A stretch of DNA of 64,000 nt, from positions 78,999,114 through 79,063,113 of the forward strand of contig NC_090984.1 of NCBI RefSeq assembly GCF_041146395.1, in the 5' to 3' direction. Below, one piece after another: positions 51,851-64,000 of the stretch. A program made the position numbers and the translations under genes. The stretch's first letter is position 1. Each line of letters opens with the position of its first letter. A model generated the notes under the pieces. The model was not told where the DNA came from and made no database searches. It worked only from the letters and a program-made list of their open reading frames with translations. The DNA comes from Eulemur rufifrons (lineage: Eukaryota > Chordata > Mammalia > Primates > Lemuridae).

Positions 51851-54514
51851 TTTTAAATTACCTTTTTTTGAGTTTTGAAGTATAATTTACATACAGTGAA
51901 ATGTTCATATCTTAAATGTACACTTTGATCTGTTTTAACAAAAGAATACTATTGTGAATATGGACTTTCAATGGATAAGTTTTTTCTCATCAGTCACTAA
52001 CTCTTGGGTAGTCTTAACAGATAAATTTTGGTTAAAGTGGATTTGAATTACTGGATTGATGCTTTCCATACTTACACAATTTTTAGATAAGTATATTTGT
52101 TGAGCCAGTAAGGAAAAAAGAAGAAAAAAAGATTCTTTGAAAGCTAAAATTAAGAAATTATCCTATGAAGTCTACAAGAGTTAAGAATTAGATTTGATTG
52201 ACTCTATTTAGAAATTTCCTGAAGCATTTGGAATGAGCACTGATGTTGGAAGAATTTGGACAAAAATTCAAAGGGAAATAGAGACAAACACAGTGAACGG
52301 AGAATTTGGCAGGTTGCTAATTCAATTAAAAATTATATATAAAATTTTGTGCAATTCAAAATTGCAAAAAACTAAATTTTTTTTAGTTAATGAAACTATG
52401 AACTCTGTGAGCTCAGGAACTCTGTACTCATTCTTCCTCTGTCCCTTGTAACAACTGATACAGATCTAGCATGGAGTAGAAATATTTTAAATATCTATTA
52501 ACAGCATCACTTAGATTTATTTTACTGGATTAATATTCTGAAGTAAGTAACATACATAATTTTTTAGAATAAAACTTCATTTTAAAATTCACTGTTCTTT
52601 AATAATTTTATGTTCATATGTGTAAATCTGTAGAGCTATGAGTCACCTTGCATTTGTTCAGGTAAATTCGTAAACAAAAATGAAGAGTGATTAAGTCAAG
52701 AAATACATAAAAATTATCAAGAATCAAGGCACATTTTGTTATTAAAATATCATAGATGGCTAGAGCCAATGTATCTTAGAGTTTATATACTGCAATTTCT
52801 TAGTTATAGAGAAAAACAAGCAGAGGCTTGTTTGTCTATCCATGATGTGAGAGCTAATTTAAGGCAAAACTAGAAGGAGATCACAGAAATCCTGCCCTAT
52901 ACCTTCTTTCCTACAGACCATTTAACCCATACAAACTAAGTGTGAAGAGCTGGTGGGTCTGGGAAATAAATACTTGCTATACAACAGGATAAAATGTTAA
53001 ATTTTTAATTTTCATATTAGTGTCCATTGTTTTAGCACTGTTTTATAACTGTAGGGTATCCAAAAAAACTACAGTGTCTCAAAGGACCTGATTAAAGAAT
53101 TTTAAAAATAGCATTACTTTAATAAAATTCTTCTTTTTCAAATATCAAATGGTATTGACTTTTAGAACACTACCATCAGTTGGCATATCTTCTTTTGGCT
53201 AGAATAAATATAATACAAGAGACTACCATCTACTAAGCAGGACAATTTAAGCTTTAATAAAAATAAACATGTATACCTAAGCTGTCTGTATATCATTATG
53301 TAAAAGTAGTTATATTATGAAATATCTAGACAAAACTTTTTACTTGAAATTGTATTTTAGATAATTCTTCATATATTATTTCAAAGAACAAGGGCAAGTT
53401 CAACATATTTTATTTATAAAAGGAAAGGGAGCTATCTAAATTCAGAAGAGAACTACTGAATTTGATAATTTTTGGGTTTATACAGTCCTAGTTAATTTTT
53501 TAAAAGACAATAATGAAACCATTTTAGAGCTACAAAACAATATAATAAAATTCTCTCTGGTGTTTTGGGGAGGCGTAATTACTATGGAATATTAAACCGA
53601 GAAAGAAATAAAGTACTTAATCTGCATAAATAATTGGGACATCTGTACACAGCAGACAGTTCGGCTTTTGGGGAATGTTAAAGGATTGGTCTTCTACAAT
53701 TTTAGCTATTATCACTATAGTTTTTAATAATAAAAGATTATGGAACAAAGCTATTGATGACAGAAAATTAGATTTTGATGACTCTAAATGCTTAGGAAGG
53801 ACTGCACTGACCATGCAATTAAAATGCAGAAATAAATTCTATTCAGAAATGCATCATGGGTTAAATTTGACCAATTCTTTCTGGGAGATTGCCAATGAAC
53901 TTGGATTGACTTTCTGATTAATAGATTGGAGATATACACCTTTTAATAAAAACAATAAACATACATTTATAACTATATATTACTTGTTTTTTCCTTGCTC
54001 ATCTTGAATGTTTTAATTGTGCAGATATTTTGTACACTTATCTTTAGTGATTCCATTGATCTTTTCCAGTAACTAGAAATGCTTTAAAAATTTTAACAAT
54101 AATTTGTAAGAGAGCTAATGCAAGTGTCATGCCAAGTCCTTCAAAATATAATATTATTTAGAAAATCATAAACAATAAACAATATGTTGTTTAGAACTTC
54201 TAATTAAATAAAAGTACATCCACCATTAGTGGAGGAAAAATCCTGGTTAACAAAAATAAAATTTCTTCCAATTAAAGGAGGTTATATATTTGGAAGGAGA
54301 CAGTGTTAATTAGGAAAAATATCTGAGAACTCTGTATTTTGGGGGATTTTTTTTTCACAAGTATAAAGAGAACATATTCAAAACCCAAAAAGAATCCCTA
54401 GTAAGTCACTGGCAATGCAAAGACAGAAGAAATAGAAAAGGATTTTTATCAGTTGAAGTATTTGGGAGAAAATTAAATATTTTTAAAAATCTAGCTAAAT
54501 GTTGAAAGACATCT
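51851..54514. other. Intronic DNA, possible LINE 3' scrap then unrecognised
   Basis: Bases 51860-52010 resemble the antisense 3' UTR of an old L1 (GAGTTTTGAAGTATAATTTA, CATACAGTGAAATG). The rest is AT-rich with no recognised element. Confidence 0.35.
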
Positions 54515-54750
54515 TTGTTAAGATAGTGACCCTGGAACCACATTGTGTAGTCTGAGTCTCAGCTTTGGTTAAGTAAAGCTTGCTTTTGGGAAGTTCCTTA
54601 ACTGCTCTCTCTTCCATTTTACTTTTCTTTAAAGGAGGAATAATAATTTTTCTACTTCATAAGTGTGTTGAGATGATTAAAAAGTTAACGCATATAGTGT
54701 GTGTGGTGGTCTGGTACACAGTAATTGCTCAATGTTCGCTATTGCCACTA
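54515..54750 (+). mobile_element. MIR SINE remnant
   Basis: GACCCTGGAACCACATTGTG, then GGGAAGTTCCTTAACTGCTC, a GGAGGAATAATAATTTTTCT core and TGGTACACAGTAATTGCTCA appear in MIR consensus order. Confidence 0.8.
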
Positions 54751-55199
54751 TCTTAGCAGAACTGGTACACTCAAAGGTTCAAAATTTTTAATCACAGAAT
54801 TTTAGAATTATAAGACTTTTTGTAATAAGTTTAAATAAAGACGATCATTTTGAAATGTAAGCAGTGCTAATATTTGATCTATTTCAGTCAAATGAGTTCA
54901 GAACAAATTCGTTTAATATTAAAATTCATATTTTTAAAAACTACAGTTTTTTCATGTGGATAAACTGGAGTTAGGTATCATCACTTTTTAGAACAGAGTG
55001 TTACAATGTTTCTGCTGGTTACAGCATATTCCTGTGCAGTTGGGACAGTGTAAATTCATGTCCCACTGAATACATATTGACTCCTTCCATAAAGGTTAAC
55101 TCTATTTCAATATTGACATATTTTTCTACTTCTTCATATTAGGACTCTGAGATCATAGCCAACAAAAAATATGCTGAAATAATCCTAAAATTAAAAGCG

Positions 55200-55890
55200 A
55201 AACTATGTCTACAGTGCTACTATGCAGGGGCCGTGAGTTCGAAAAGGGGAAAAAGTAAAGGCAAAAATGAGCATCAAAGCATGGGAGCATGATGCGAAGA
55301 TAATGGTTTACGGAGCACACTGCATACTGCGGTGGCTTTACAACAGGCTGCAAATGATTCCACACATCACAGGGTGGAGATATTTGACTCCTCCTGTAAC
55401 TGGGCCAGACTTTGTCACTGTCTTGAAGAACAGATGCAGTAATGATACTGCCTGTCTTCGGAGGCTTGGTAGCAAGAGCCCATGCAGCTCTTGGGAAACT
55501 CGATCTGGGAGTTTTATAGAAGTCTGGCTATTTTGAAGCTGCCATGTGGACAAATTGTGTAAAGGGACAAGAGTGAGAGAGAATGACAGAGGGGGAGATA
55601 GAGAGAGAGAGCAAGAGAGTGACAGAAAGATAGACAGAGGGCGAGGGAAGAGACAGAGAGAGAATGACCTGAGGAGCTCAGCTGCTTGAGCTTCTTAGTC
55701 CAGGCATCAGATATTTGAATAAGAAAGCATTGAAGGGGATTCTAGCCACCTTCAGACTGCAATTATATGACAAACCCTGATTTTTTTAGCTGAGCTGCTT
55801 AACCCCCAGATTTGTGAGCAAAATGAAGGATTGTTATTGTTATAAGCTACTGTTTTGAGGTATCTTGTTACACAGCAATGAATAATAAGA
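55200..55890 (+). mobile_element. LTR-like remnant with internal GA-rich tract
   Basis: The 3' part (TTGTTATTGTTATAAGCTAC, TTTGAGGTATCTTGTTACAC, AGCAATGAATAATAAGAAC) resembles the end of ERVL-class LTRs. The middle contains a GA-rich simple stretch at 55569-55667. Family and 5' boundary are not resolved. The frames at 55267-55553 are inside it. Confidence 0.45.
55569..55667. repeat. GA-rich purine tract
   Basis: About 100 bp made mainly of GAGA, GACAGA and GGGA blocks on the plus strand. Confidence 0.85.
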
Positions 55891-56069
55891 ACAATGCAGC
55901 CCTTCAAAGGAGCTAATCACATCACATGAATGATTTACTATTACTTAATATACATATTGAATTTCCCAATTTTGCTGAACATCATTTAATACATACTTAG
56001 GCTATTGAAGGAAGATATTCACAAAAATGTCTAATATAAGCCAATTAATGTATAGAAGAGATTCAGTCA

Positions 56070-56540
56070 AACAACATATGTTTATTGAGCATCTACTATA
56101 TGCTAGGTAATAGTCTAGGCTCCAGGGATACATTACTGAATAAGACAACAAACACACAAGTTTTTGCCCCTATGGTCCCATGAGAGAGGGAGACAATAAA
56201 TAAGGGTATATGTATAAAGTAATTCCAGGTAGTTATTTGATAAGAAGAAATAATAAATCATGATATAGGAATTAGAAATGGGCTATTCAAGATAGGGTGT
56301 CAGAGAAGGTATTTACCAGAAGGTAGTATTCAAAAATTAATATTTCAGGCAGAAGGAACAGTAAATCTACAAGCCCTGAGTTGTGAAGAATAAGAAGGAA
56401 AATATGTCTAAAGTGGAGTAACTAAAAATGAGAGGCATCTGAAATGCTGATAAGGAATTTGAATTCCATTCTGGGTGAGATGGAAGTCATAGGATGAATT
56501 TGATCAGGAGAAAGGTGATTTTAGTCACTCTGGGTCTTGC
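56070..56540 (-). mobile_element. L2 LINE, 3' end
   Basis: Plus-strand text ATGTTTATTGAGCATCTACT, ATGCTAGGTAATAGTCTAGG, GATACATTACTGAATAAGAC, GAGGGAGACAATAAATAAGG, TATTTCAGGCAGAAGGAACA and GAATTCCATTCTGGGTGAGA is the reverse complement of the L2 3' end in its usual order. Confidence 0.85.
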
Positions 56541-56569
56541 ATGAATGTGGCAGAGATGGCTAGTTGGTG

Positions 56570-57035
56570 ACAAAATTTCATGTCTTCTTATTCCTTAGTG
56601 CATAGTAAGAATATATTTTCCAGCCTTCAAGTCATTGGATGTGCTGTGTGTCTGAGTTCTAGCCAACAGAATGTGATCAGAACTAATGTGTATCCTCCCA
56701 TAAAAGTCTCCCATAGGTGGTCATTCAAGCTCCTTCCCACTTCCAGCTGACAGGGATGCAGGCAACACTCAGAGCAACTTTATTAGCCACAGACTAAAGA
56801 TGGCAGAGACACTATCAGCCTAGATACCTGAATGTCTGCATGGAGCAGAACCCTCTCCTCCCCTATACACACAGGCACACTAATCTCATACACAACACTA
56901 CCACAGAATTATCAACTAATAAACACTCTGTACTCATTTATAAACAAAATCTAAGGTTCTTTTGTTTTGAGTAATTACATGTCTGGGTCTATTTATTATT
57001 AATAATTCAGCCTAGTCTACCTTATCTATTACAAT
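56570..57035 (+). mobile_element. LTR remnant (ERVL/MaLR-like)
   Basis: Phrases such as CCAACAGAATGTGATCAGAA, CCCATAAAAGTCTCCCATAG, GAATGTCTGCATGGAGCAGA and the ending AATAATTCAGCCTAGTCTAC fit a common mammalian LTR whose exact name I cannot give. Confidence 0.5.
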
Positions 57036-57482
57036 GGATGAATATCTAAAAGAGGGGCTGGAGAAGAAAGAATAACAATGAAAAGACTGTTTTAATCATC
57101 CAGGGGAGATACATTCATGGTTTGAACATGGATGGTTACAGTGAACGTAAAAAGATATGGTCAGATTCAAAGTACATTTTGAAGATGGAGTCAGGAGGAC
57201 TTGCTGATGAATCACATTCAAGAATTCCAGCTACAAGTTTTGAAAATTCCCCTAATCCTATATTTGTGTAAAATTAGATGATAGAATAAACTTTTCCTGA
57301 CTTACTTTTGCCTGAAAATAGAATCCACAGAATTCCATATTAAGTGTGAAACAGATCTCCTTCTTATGCAGAATTTTCAAATGACATGGAAGAAATCTCA
57401 TTATATGATTCTTAGACTTTACAGACAATTGAGAGTAAAAGAAGAGTCTGAGATTAAATTCAATTAAAAGGATATCTTTGGA

Positions 57483-58799
57483 ATGTCTTTTTTTCCTTTG
57501 GTTAAATACCCAGTAGTGGGATTCCTAGATCAAATAGCAGTTCTACTTTTAGTTCTTTGAGGTATCTCCATAGAGGTTGCACTAGTTTGCAGGCCCACTA
57601 GCAGGGTATGAGTGTTCCTATCTCCCCGCATCCACACCAACATTTGTTGTTTTGGGACTTTTTGACAAAAGCCATTCTCACTGGAGTGAAGAGATATCTC
57701 ATTGTGGTTTTGATTTGCATTTCCCTCATGAGAGAGATGTTGAGCATTTTTTCATGTTTCTTGGCCATTAGTCTATCTTCTTTTGAAAAGTTTCTGTTCA
57801 TGTCTTTTGCCCACTTTTTAATGGAATTGTTTGATTTTTTTCTTGCTGATTTTCCTGAGTTCTACATAGATTCCTGTTATTAGTCCTTTACAGGATATAT
57901 AGCATGCAAATATTTTCTCCCATTCTGTATGTTGATAGTTTCTTCGGCTGTGCAGATACTTTTTAATTTGATTAGGTTCCATTTATTTATTTTTGTTGTT
58001 GCTGTGATTGCTTTTGGGGTCTTCAAAATTCTTTGCCTAGGGCAACGTCTATAAGAGTTTTTCCAATATTTTCTTCTAGAATTCTTATGGTTTCATGCCT
58101 TAGGTTTAAGTCTGTTATCCATCATGAGTTGATTTTTGTGAGATGTAATAGGTACGGATCTTGTTTCAGTCTTCTACATGTGGCTATCTAAATTTCCCCA
58201 GTACCACTTATTGAATAGGGATTCTTTTCCCCAGTGTGTGTTTTTGTCTAAGACATCTGCGCTTGAATGTTTATAGCAGCACCATTCACAATTGCAAATA
58301 TGTGGAAACAACCCAAGTGCTCATCAATATATGAGTGGATTAATAAAATGTGGTATATGTATACCATGGAGTACTACTCAGCCATAAAATGTGAACTATC
58401 TCTTATATTATCCTGGATGGAGCTGGAGCCCATTCTTCTAAATGAAGTATCACAAGAATGGAAAAACAAACACCCCATGTACTCACCATTAAATTGGTAC
58501 TAACTGATTAACACTAATGTGCACATATGGGAAGTAACATTCATAGGGTGTCAGGCAAGTGGGAGTGGGAGGAGGGGATGGGTAAATTCATACGAAAGGG
58601 TGTGGTGCTGTCTGGGGCATGGGCACACTTGTAGCTCTGAGTCTGGTGGTGCAAAGGCAATTTATGAAACCAAAGCGTTTGTACCCCCATAATATTCTGA
58701 AATAAAAAACAAATCATAGAACTGTATACCAAAGAAGTTAGCTTTACTGTATGATAATTTTAGAAATAAAGTTATTCTAAACTGTTAAAAAAAAAAAAA
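57483..58799 (+). mobile_element. 5'-inverted LINE-1 carrying a 3' transduction
   Basis: Left part, 57483-58248: ORF2 sequence in antisense (minus-strand [20 protein letters not shown] and WCGCGEIGTLIPC at 57598-57801). Right part, 58249-58709: the next L1 sequence in sense, from AAGACATCTGCGCTTGAATG through [11 protein letters not shown], the ORF2 stop near 58503, the 3' UTR and the L1 polyadenylation signal AATAAA at 58701-58706. A further 77 bp of non-L1 sequence follows before the real A tail (58787-58799). Imperfect 17-bp flanking repeats (one mismatch) lie at 57466-57482 and 58800-58816. Neither frame is functional. Confidence 0.93.
58710..58786 (+). mobile_element. 3'-transduced segment of the L1
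   Basis: 77 bp beyond the L1 end, unlike any L1 3' UTR in this window. It contains its own AATAAA at 58765-58770, 16 bp before the A tail. This is the expected result of L1 RNA reading through its weak signal into flanking DNA at the source locus. Confidence 0.82.
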
Positions 58800-58816
58800 A
58801 AAAGGATATCTCTGGA

Positions 58817-61800
58817 GAAAAATATGAGATGCAACTTCTCCCAAACCCAAAGTGACAACAGAACTTGTCTATTTCATCTCATTCCTATTGAGGCGCTTTC
58901 CAGGGGACCCATCAGCTTTGGTACATTGAAACTTGTGTGTTCTCGCAGAGTTTATTTGTAAGCATTTCTACCAGACAGATGACAGTCTCATAGGGAAGGA
59001 ATGTGAACTTATTTTGGGCTCTGTTTAGTGGCTGCATGAGGGAGAGAGAGAACCTCAGCAGAAAGGGGATGGGGTCAGCACAAGATGCTTAGGAAGTATG
59101 GCACATTAATTGACTCTTGGGAGACTCCCATCACTGGAGACTTCTCCTTGATCCTCCTGGATGTACATATCTTCCAGTAGAGGAACTTTGTAAGATTCCA
59201 TTAATATGCCACATACGAAACAAGAAAGCTTTATATAGAGAGGAAAACCTCCAAAGCCCACCCCAAGCCAGGGTGGTCAGAACCTGGCTATCAGGCTGGG
59301 AGTGTGGAGGTGGTGAGGAGGGGAGAGAATTGACAGACAACAAAGAAGAAGCCAAGCACACCCATTTCCCCTCCCCCATGCAGGTCACCAGCTCTAAGTG
59401 GACCCAAGCTAGGGAGGATGAAACATTTTGCATTAAATCAGGTTTAGGGTTTTATTACTATTTTAGATCATGCATCCAAAACACTGAACTAAATGTGTGT
59501 TTATGATTTGAATGTGTAATAGCACATTCAAAGAGGCCACAGGACACTAAAATACAATAATGTCTTGATCGAGTTATGAGGCATGCTTGTTCAACACAGT
59601 GGTTTAATTCATGACAAAAGAGAAATGTGGGCATTTATAAATACAGTGAATCACAACAACAAAGAACTTTAAATGGAAATGACCTATCATCTAACAGGAG
59701 TTTGGAAATCCCGGAACTCAGGTCACTCAACATGTAACTAGGAAATCAACATGATATTCTTTTCAGTTGTATTAGGAAACTGCTTCTCTCCTAATGTAGG
59801 AGAAATGTGGCTCAGTAACTGCAGTTTCTTAAAGGATCATAAGAAAAGGCACGGCTACTATATTTATAAATATTCCATCAAAGTAGTGAACTATATGAGA
59901 TTCATATTCAGTTCTAAGCTTGTTATCTACATAGTGCCATCTATATTATTTACTTGAAAGTGTTTTCTATTTTTAAAAAAGCAAATCAGGAGCTCTGAAA
60001 TGTTTCTTGAGTTTTATTCTATCTGCACCCTACACTCTTATTCTGTGTGTGAACATTTTCAAACTGGAACGGTAATTCTATGCACAAAATACCTTTATGC
60101 TTGCTCAGAAACCTGGTCTATGGATCCTGATTTAATTACAGAAAAGAATAGGAGAAAATAAATCTAGAGTTCTATTTTTACTGTGTCCATGATAAAGTTA
60201 ATCTAAGACACTGCAGAGATCTATACATTCAGAAGACTTGAAAATTTTTTCTTTGATATAATAAAAAGAAAACTAATTTACTTAAACTGAATTTCTTGGC
60301 TTCCATGGACAGAAATCAGATGACTCACATTATTGTAGTAGGGTTTTTTTTCCCCCCACAGTTTAATTTAGGACCCTTTAACCACGGGTATTTCTCTCCC
60401 CAGTAAGATTATATACAAACTTGATTTTATGAGTTATGTGAATGCCACTGCTGAGAAGTCCCACTGGCAATATAATGTGATTATGCAAATGTACATTTCA
60501 GACAAATTAAAGGCATAAAAAGAAATCATAGATCAGAAAAATAATTTTTTAGGGCTTTATTTCAGGTCACTCATGTCAAACGGAAACTTTCTTTTGTAAG
60601 GACACATACACTGTTAGGTAGGGCAGGCAGGAGCAAATCATTTGTTGTTTACTGAGTTAATCATTTACAGAGGTTGCCTGAGCAACACAGACATTTTATG
60701 CTGAACAATTTTCCAGTTGTACATTAATTCAGTAGTTGCAAATGATCCTGTTGTGAAAACTAGATTCAATGCATCATTTTTCTCAAGTGAGTTACCGTTC
60801 TTGATAAAATAATGTTATAGAAGATTCTACATTACACCTAAGGACAGGTGTTGCAGTGCTTTAACTAAACTCACAATCATTACGGGAAGATTTGGTAGAT
60901 TATTCCATGGCTACTTGGGAAAGCCAGTATTTTAGAAAGGAAACAAAAGAAATAAAACAAACATTGGTGACTAAAGTTTTTGTTTCTTCTTCTTTTTAAA
61001 TTTAGATAAAGAGAGAGAACAGAATCTGGTTGCTCACTGAGACAAGGCTTAAAAAGAGTCCCATGTCATCAATACAGGTATTTAAAATAGGAAGGTTGAA
61101 TACTTCCATTGTGAATCCTGTCTTTTAAATTTATTTTCATGTATTATTCTTTTGTATTTCTATCTTCCTTACTGAACTGTATACTCCTTTGAAAACAGGG
61201 ATAGAAGTTTGTTAAACAATTGAAGTTTGTTAAACAATTGAAATAAAGAACACATTACATTGATTCTAAAATCTCTCTTTATTTTGACATTTTAACATTT
61301 CTGAGATCGGAATGCATCTCACATTCAATAGCCTGTCACAGTTGCTATTAGCTAGGAAGAGCAGTAATGACCTGACTTGGAAGAAAGTTTCAAAGAAAAT
61401 ATTTGTCTATAATTCTGAACTATAAATGTTCTTAGTGATATAAAGACAATATTGTGTAGCAAACCATGGTCTTCAAAGATGCTGGGATGAAAACTGATTG
61501 AGAAGTTGGGTTCTGAGTGTGAATTTTTAAGAATAATTCAATCAATTTATTTTGCTTTAAATTTCCTTTTTATGTGTGCTAATGGGTGACATATGGCTTA
61601 AAAGAAAACCTAAGTATAAACAAATTTTAAAAAGCCTTTTCAAAAACATTCTATCTCACAAGAAAACACTTTAGTAATTTAATTGGCATTATGTTTTACT
61701 CTGTAGTGATCATAAAAGAATGATACATCTTACAATTACTAAACATTGTAATTGTATGGCCATAATTTTGTGGTAGATAGTACACTATTCATAGTGCCTT

Positions 61801-62269
61801 GATTTAAAGTGTATTGTAATATTTGCAATATTTTGAATAGAGTATATTTTTGTCAAATAACATATTTCTCATAATTTGGATAATAACAGATAACTGTGGT
61901 CACTAAATCCACCACAATCTATATTCACAAAATCACAAATATTTATCTGGATATATTCAGTTATGTTTTGCTTCCAGCATAACCTGCCATCAGGAGTACA
62001 TTTTATCTGTGTGCAAAGAGTCCTCTTGGACATATGTCTATTTTGACTTCAGAGCCATTTGTGTCCACCCTTCACTCCCAACCCAGAACCATGCCAGGTG
62101 AAGTGAGACGAGAAGAAGCATATGGTCACCTTGCACATCCTCCTTTCATCTCCTTTACATCCCCCAAAATGGAGGCAAATATCCCTATGTGTAGCACCAG
62201 CATACCAGCGGGAAGCAGCCACATTTGAATGGCATTGCTGCCACTGACTTAGTGACCCACATTTTACTT
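58817..62269. other. Intronic DNA, mostly unrecognised
   Basis: Contains a short L2-like 3' scrap near 61150-61260, an 18-bp tandem duplication at 61204-61239, and a block at 60440-60740 rich in homeodomain/POU-like words. The 129-codon plus frame at 59117-59506 overlaps an equally long minus frame in GC-richer DNA, and I see no coding support for either. Confidence 0.4.
61204..61239. repeat. 18-bp tandem duplication
   Basis: GAAGTTTGTTAAACAATT occurs at 61204-61221 and again, identical, at 61222-61239. Confidence 0.95.
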
Positions 62270-62975
<706 letters not shown>

Positions 62976-63330
62976 ATTGAAAAATTTACTAAAATCCTAA
63001 ACTAATATAGAATCTGTAAAACAATGTTTTATACTCTATGCCACATTTTTCATTTAATCATTTTTTTACTGAAAACATATTATAAAAAGTATTCAATGGC
63101 ATCACTAAGAGTATGTTATGAAAATATCCAATGCAAATATAAAGCACTGTTATTAAGATTTAGGATTTTTAGGTTCCACTTAGACACCATTATTTATCAA
63201 CAAATTTTTTTCTGTATTTTATATATATATGCAATATTTGAGTAAATAGTTTTGTATCAAACATTATTTGATTTTTAATAGCCTATCTAACCCAGAAATC
63301 TATGTCATAACATTTTCTAGGCAAACTTAC
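62976..63330. other. Intronic DNA next to the third Ig exon
   Basis: AT-rich sequence leading into the donor site of the 63331-63600 exon. No repeat recognised; the frame at 63024-63245 is unsupported. Confidence 0.45.
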
Positions 63331-63600
63331 CTCTCACAATGATGTTAGTGGACTTTTTTGCAGGGTTTCCCACATTATTATTGGCGATGCAGCTGTAAAT
63401 ACCAGCATCATCTGAGGTGATGGCAGGTATGGTCAAAGTTCCTCCATTCAAAACAGTCTTTTCAGGCAGAGTCCCAAAGGACCTGACCCAGGTGAGAGAA
63501 GGTGCAGGCTCTCCTCCTGTTGTAACACATACTAATGTTATGGCCTCTCCAGGATTTACAACTATAGGATCATCCACCAAGAGTTTAATTGACGGAGATG
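63331..63600 (-). CDS. MDGA2: MDGA2 exon encoding the third Ig-like domain
   Basis: A 270-bp internal exon encoding 90 residues of an Ig-like domain. The acceptor is a pyrimidine-rich tract ending TTTTAG at 63601-63602, and the donor is GTAAGT at 63325-63330. The reading frame enters and leaves after the first base of a codon (phase 1-1). Counting from the split Ala codon, I see the first core Cys at residue 25, the core Trp at 38, and the DxGxYxC motif at 65-71 ending in the second Cys. The sequence contains VDDPIVVNPGEAITLVC and IANNNVGNPAKKSTN, which I recognise as MDGA2. MDGA2 is known as a GPI-anchored neuronal surface protein with six Ig domains, a fibronectin-like domain and a MAM domain. 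It binds neuroligins in cis and limits synapse formation. The paralogue MDGA1 is the main alternative. Assigning this as the third Ig domain comes from remembered domain order. Confidence 0.95.
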
Positions 63601-64000
63601 CTAAAAGACATAAACAAAAGAACGTGCACCTATTTAGATATGCTACAGCTCCAATTCAACAACATGAATTATATTCATTCATTCAAACAATTAGAATGAA
63701 ATATCATTCTCTTTTGCCAAAATTATATGGTATCACTCAAGTTTAAACAAGATTTAATGGTTTCACATTTCAATTAAATAGTATTAAATTACAGAATTTT
63801 ATTAAGAATCTTACACATGAAGGGGGGAATTAAAATTTGTTTTCTTGGATTATTGCTCTGATATTTGAGTGATAAGTGTTAAATAAAATTTTAAAACAAA
63901 ATATCCTTTTCTCTTTTAATGCTGGCAAGTCACCTTTTGTTTCTGTCATTCCTAGTATAAGTATCACGGCAATTTAGACTTTGTATTTTCATGGTGAAAA
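63601..64000 (-). other. MDGA2: MDGA2 intron upstream of the third Ig exon (partial)
   Basis: The 3' end of the preceding intron, with a pyrimidine-rich tract and AG acceptor at 63601-63620. Nothing else is recognised before the window ends. Confidence 0.85.

Noticed and set aside
55267..55536. 89-codon plus-strand frame with several cysteines
   Set aside because: It lies in an LTR-like remnant, with an equally open minus frame over much of it.
59117..59506. 129-codon plus-strand frame and 100-codon minus-strand frame over the same bases
   Set aside because: Locally GC-richer DNA lowers stop frequency on both strands. No family resemblance, no splice context, no start context that I can support.

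Overview
The window is AT-rich, almost entirely non-coding DNA from a primate nuclear genome. Two coding exons on the minus strand encode consecutive immunoglobulin domains that I recognise as MDGA2, a GPI-anchored synaptic adhesion regulator. Everything else is intron. Two Alu copies (48907-49270 and 62391-62735) carry the extra A/T-rich middle segment that I associate with strepsirrhine (lemur-type) Alus, and three LINE-1 copies have a matching non-human-type 3' end. The likely source is therefore a strepsirrhine primate, probably a lemur. The species call is inference.

Layout, read along the + strand (the gene runs right to left). Positions 1-28942 are the intron downstream of the second exon. 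It holds a tailless 5S rRNA retropseudogene, several MIR and L2 fossils, a MER2 DNA transposon, an old Alu, two LTR remnants, a hAT-type fragment and a nearly full-length but broken L1 (20693-27380, same strand as the gene). Positions 28943-29272 are the exon for the fourth Ig domain. Positions 29273-63330 are one intron of 34,058 bp. It holds a tiny truncated Alu, MER5, MIR and L2 fossils, a 5'-inverted L1 (43789-45498), a decayed old L1 with a young Alu and an MLT1 LTR inside it (about 47750-51850), further LTR and L2 remnants, a second 5'-inverted L1 that also carries a 3' transduction (57483-58799), and a strepsirrhine Alu inserted into an L2. Positions 63331-63600 are the exon for the third Ig domain, followed by the start of the next intron upstream.

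The two exons join in frame. Both introns cut after the first base of a codon, and the spliced codon at the join encodes alanine. Each exon encodes one complete V/C-type Ig fold with its two cysteines and core tryptophan, so this is one gene's modular ectodomain rather than a cluster of genes. There is no operon, CRISPR array, tRNA or intact mobile-element gene. The open frames longer than 60 codons outside the two exons are either transposon remnants or chance frames. I did not find a previously undescribed gene system. The most informative signals are retrotransposition scars: the tailless 5S copy, two twin-primed L1s, and the L1 3' transduction.
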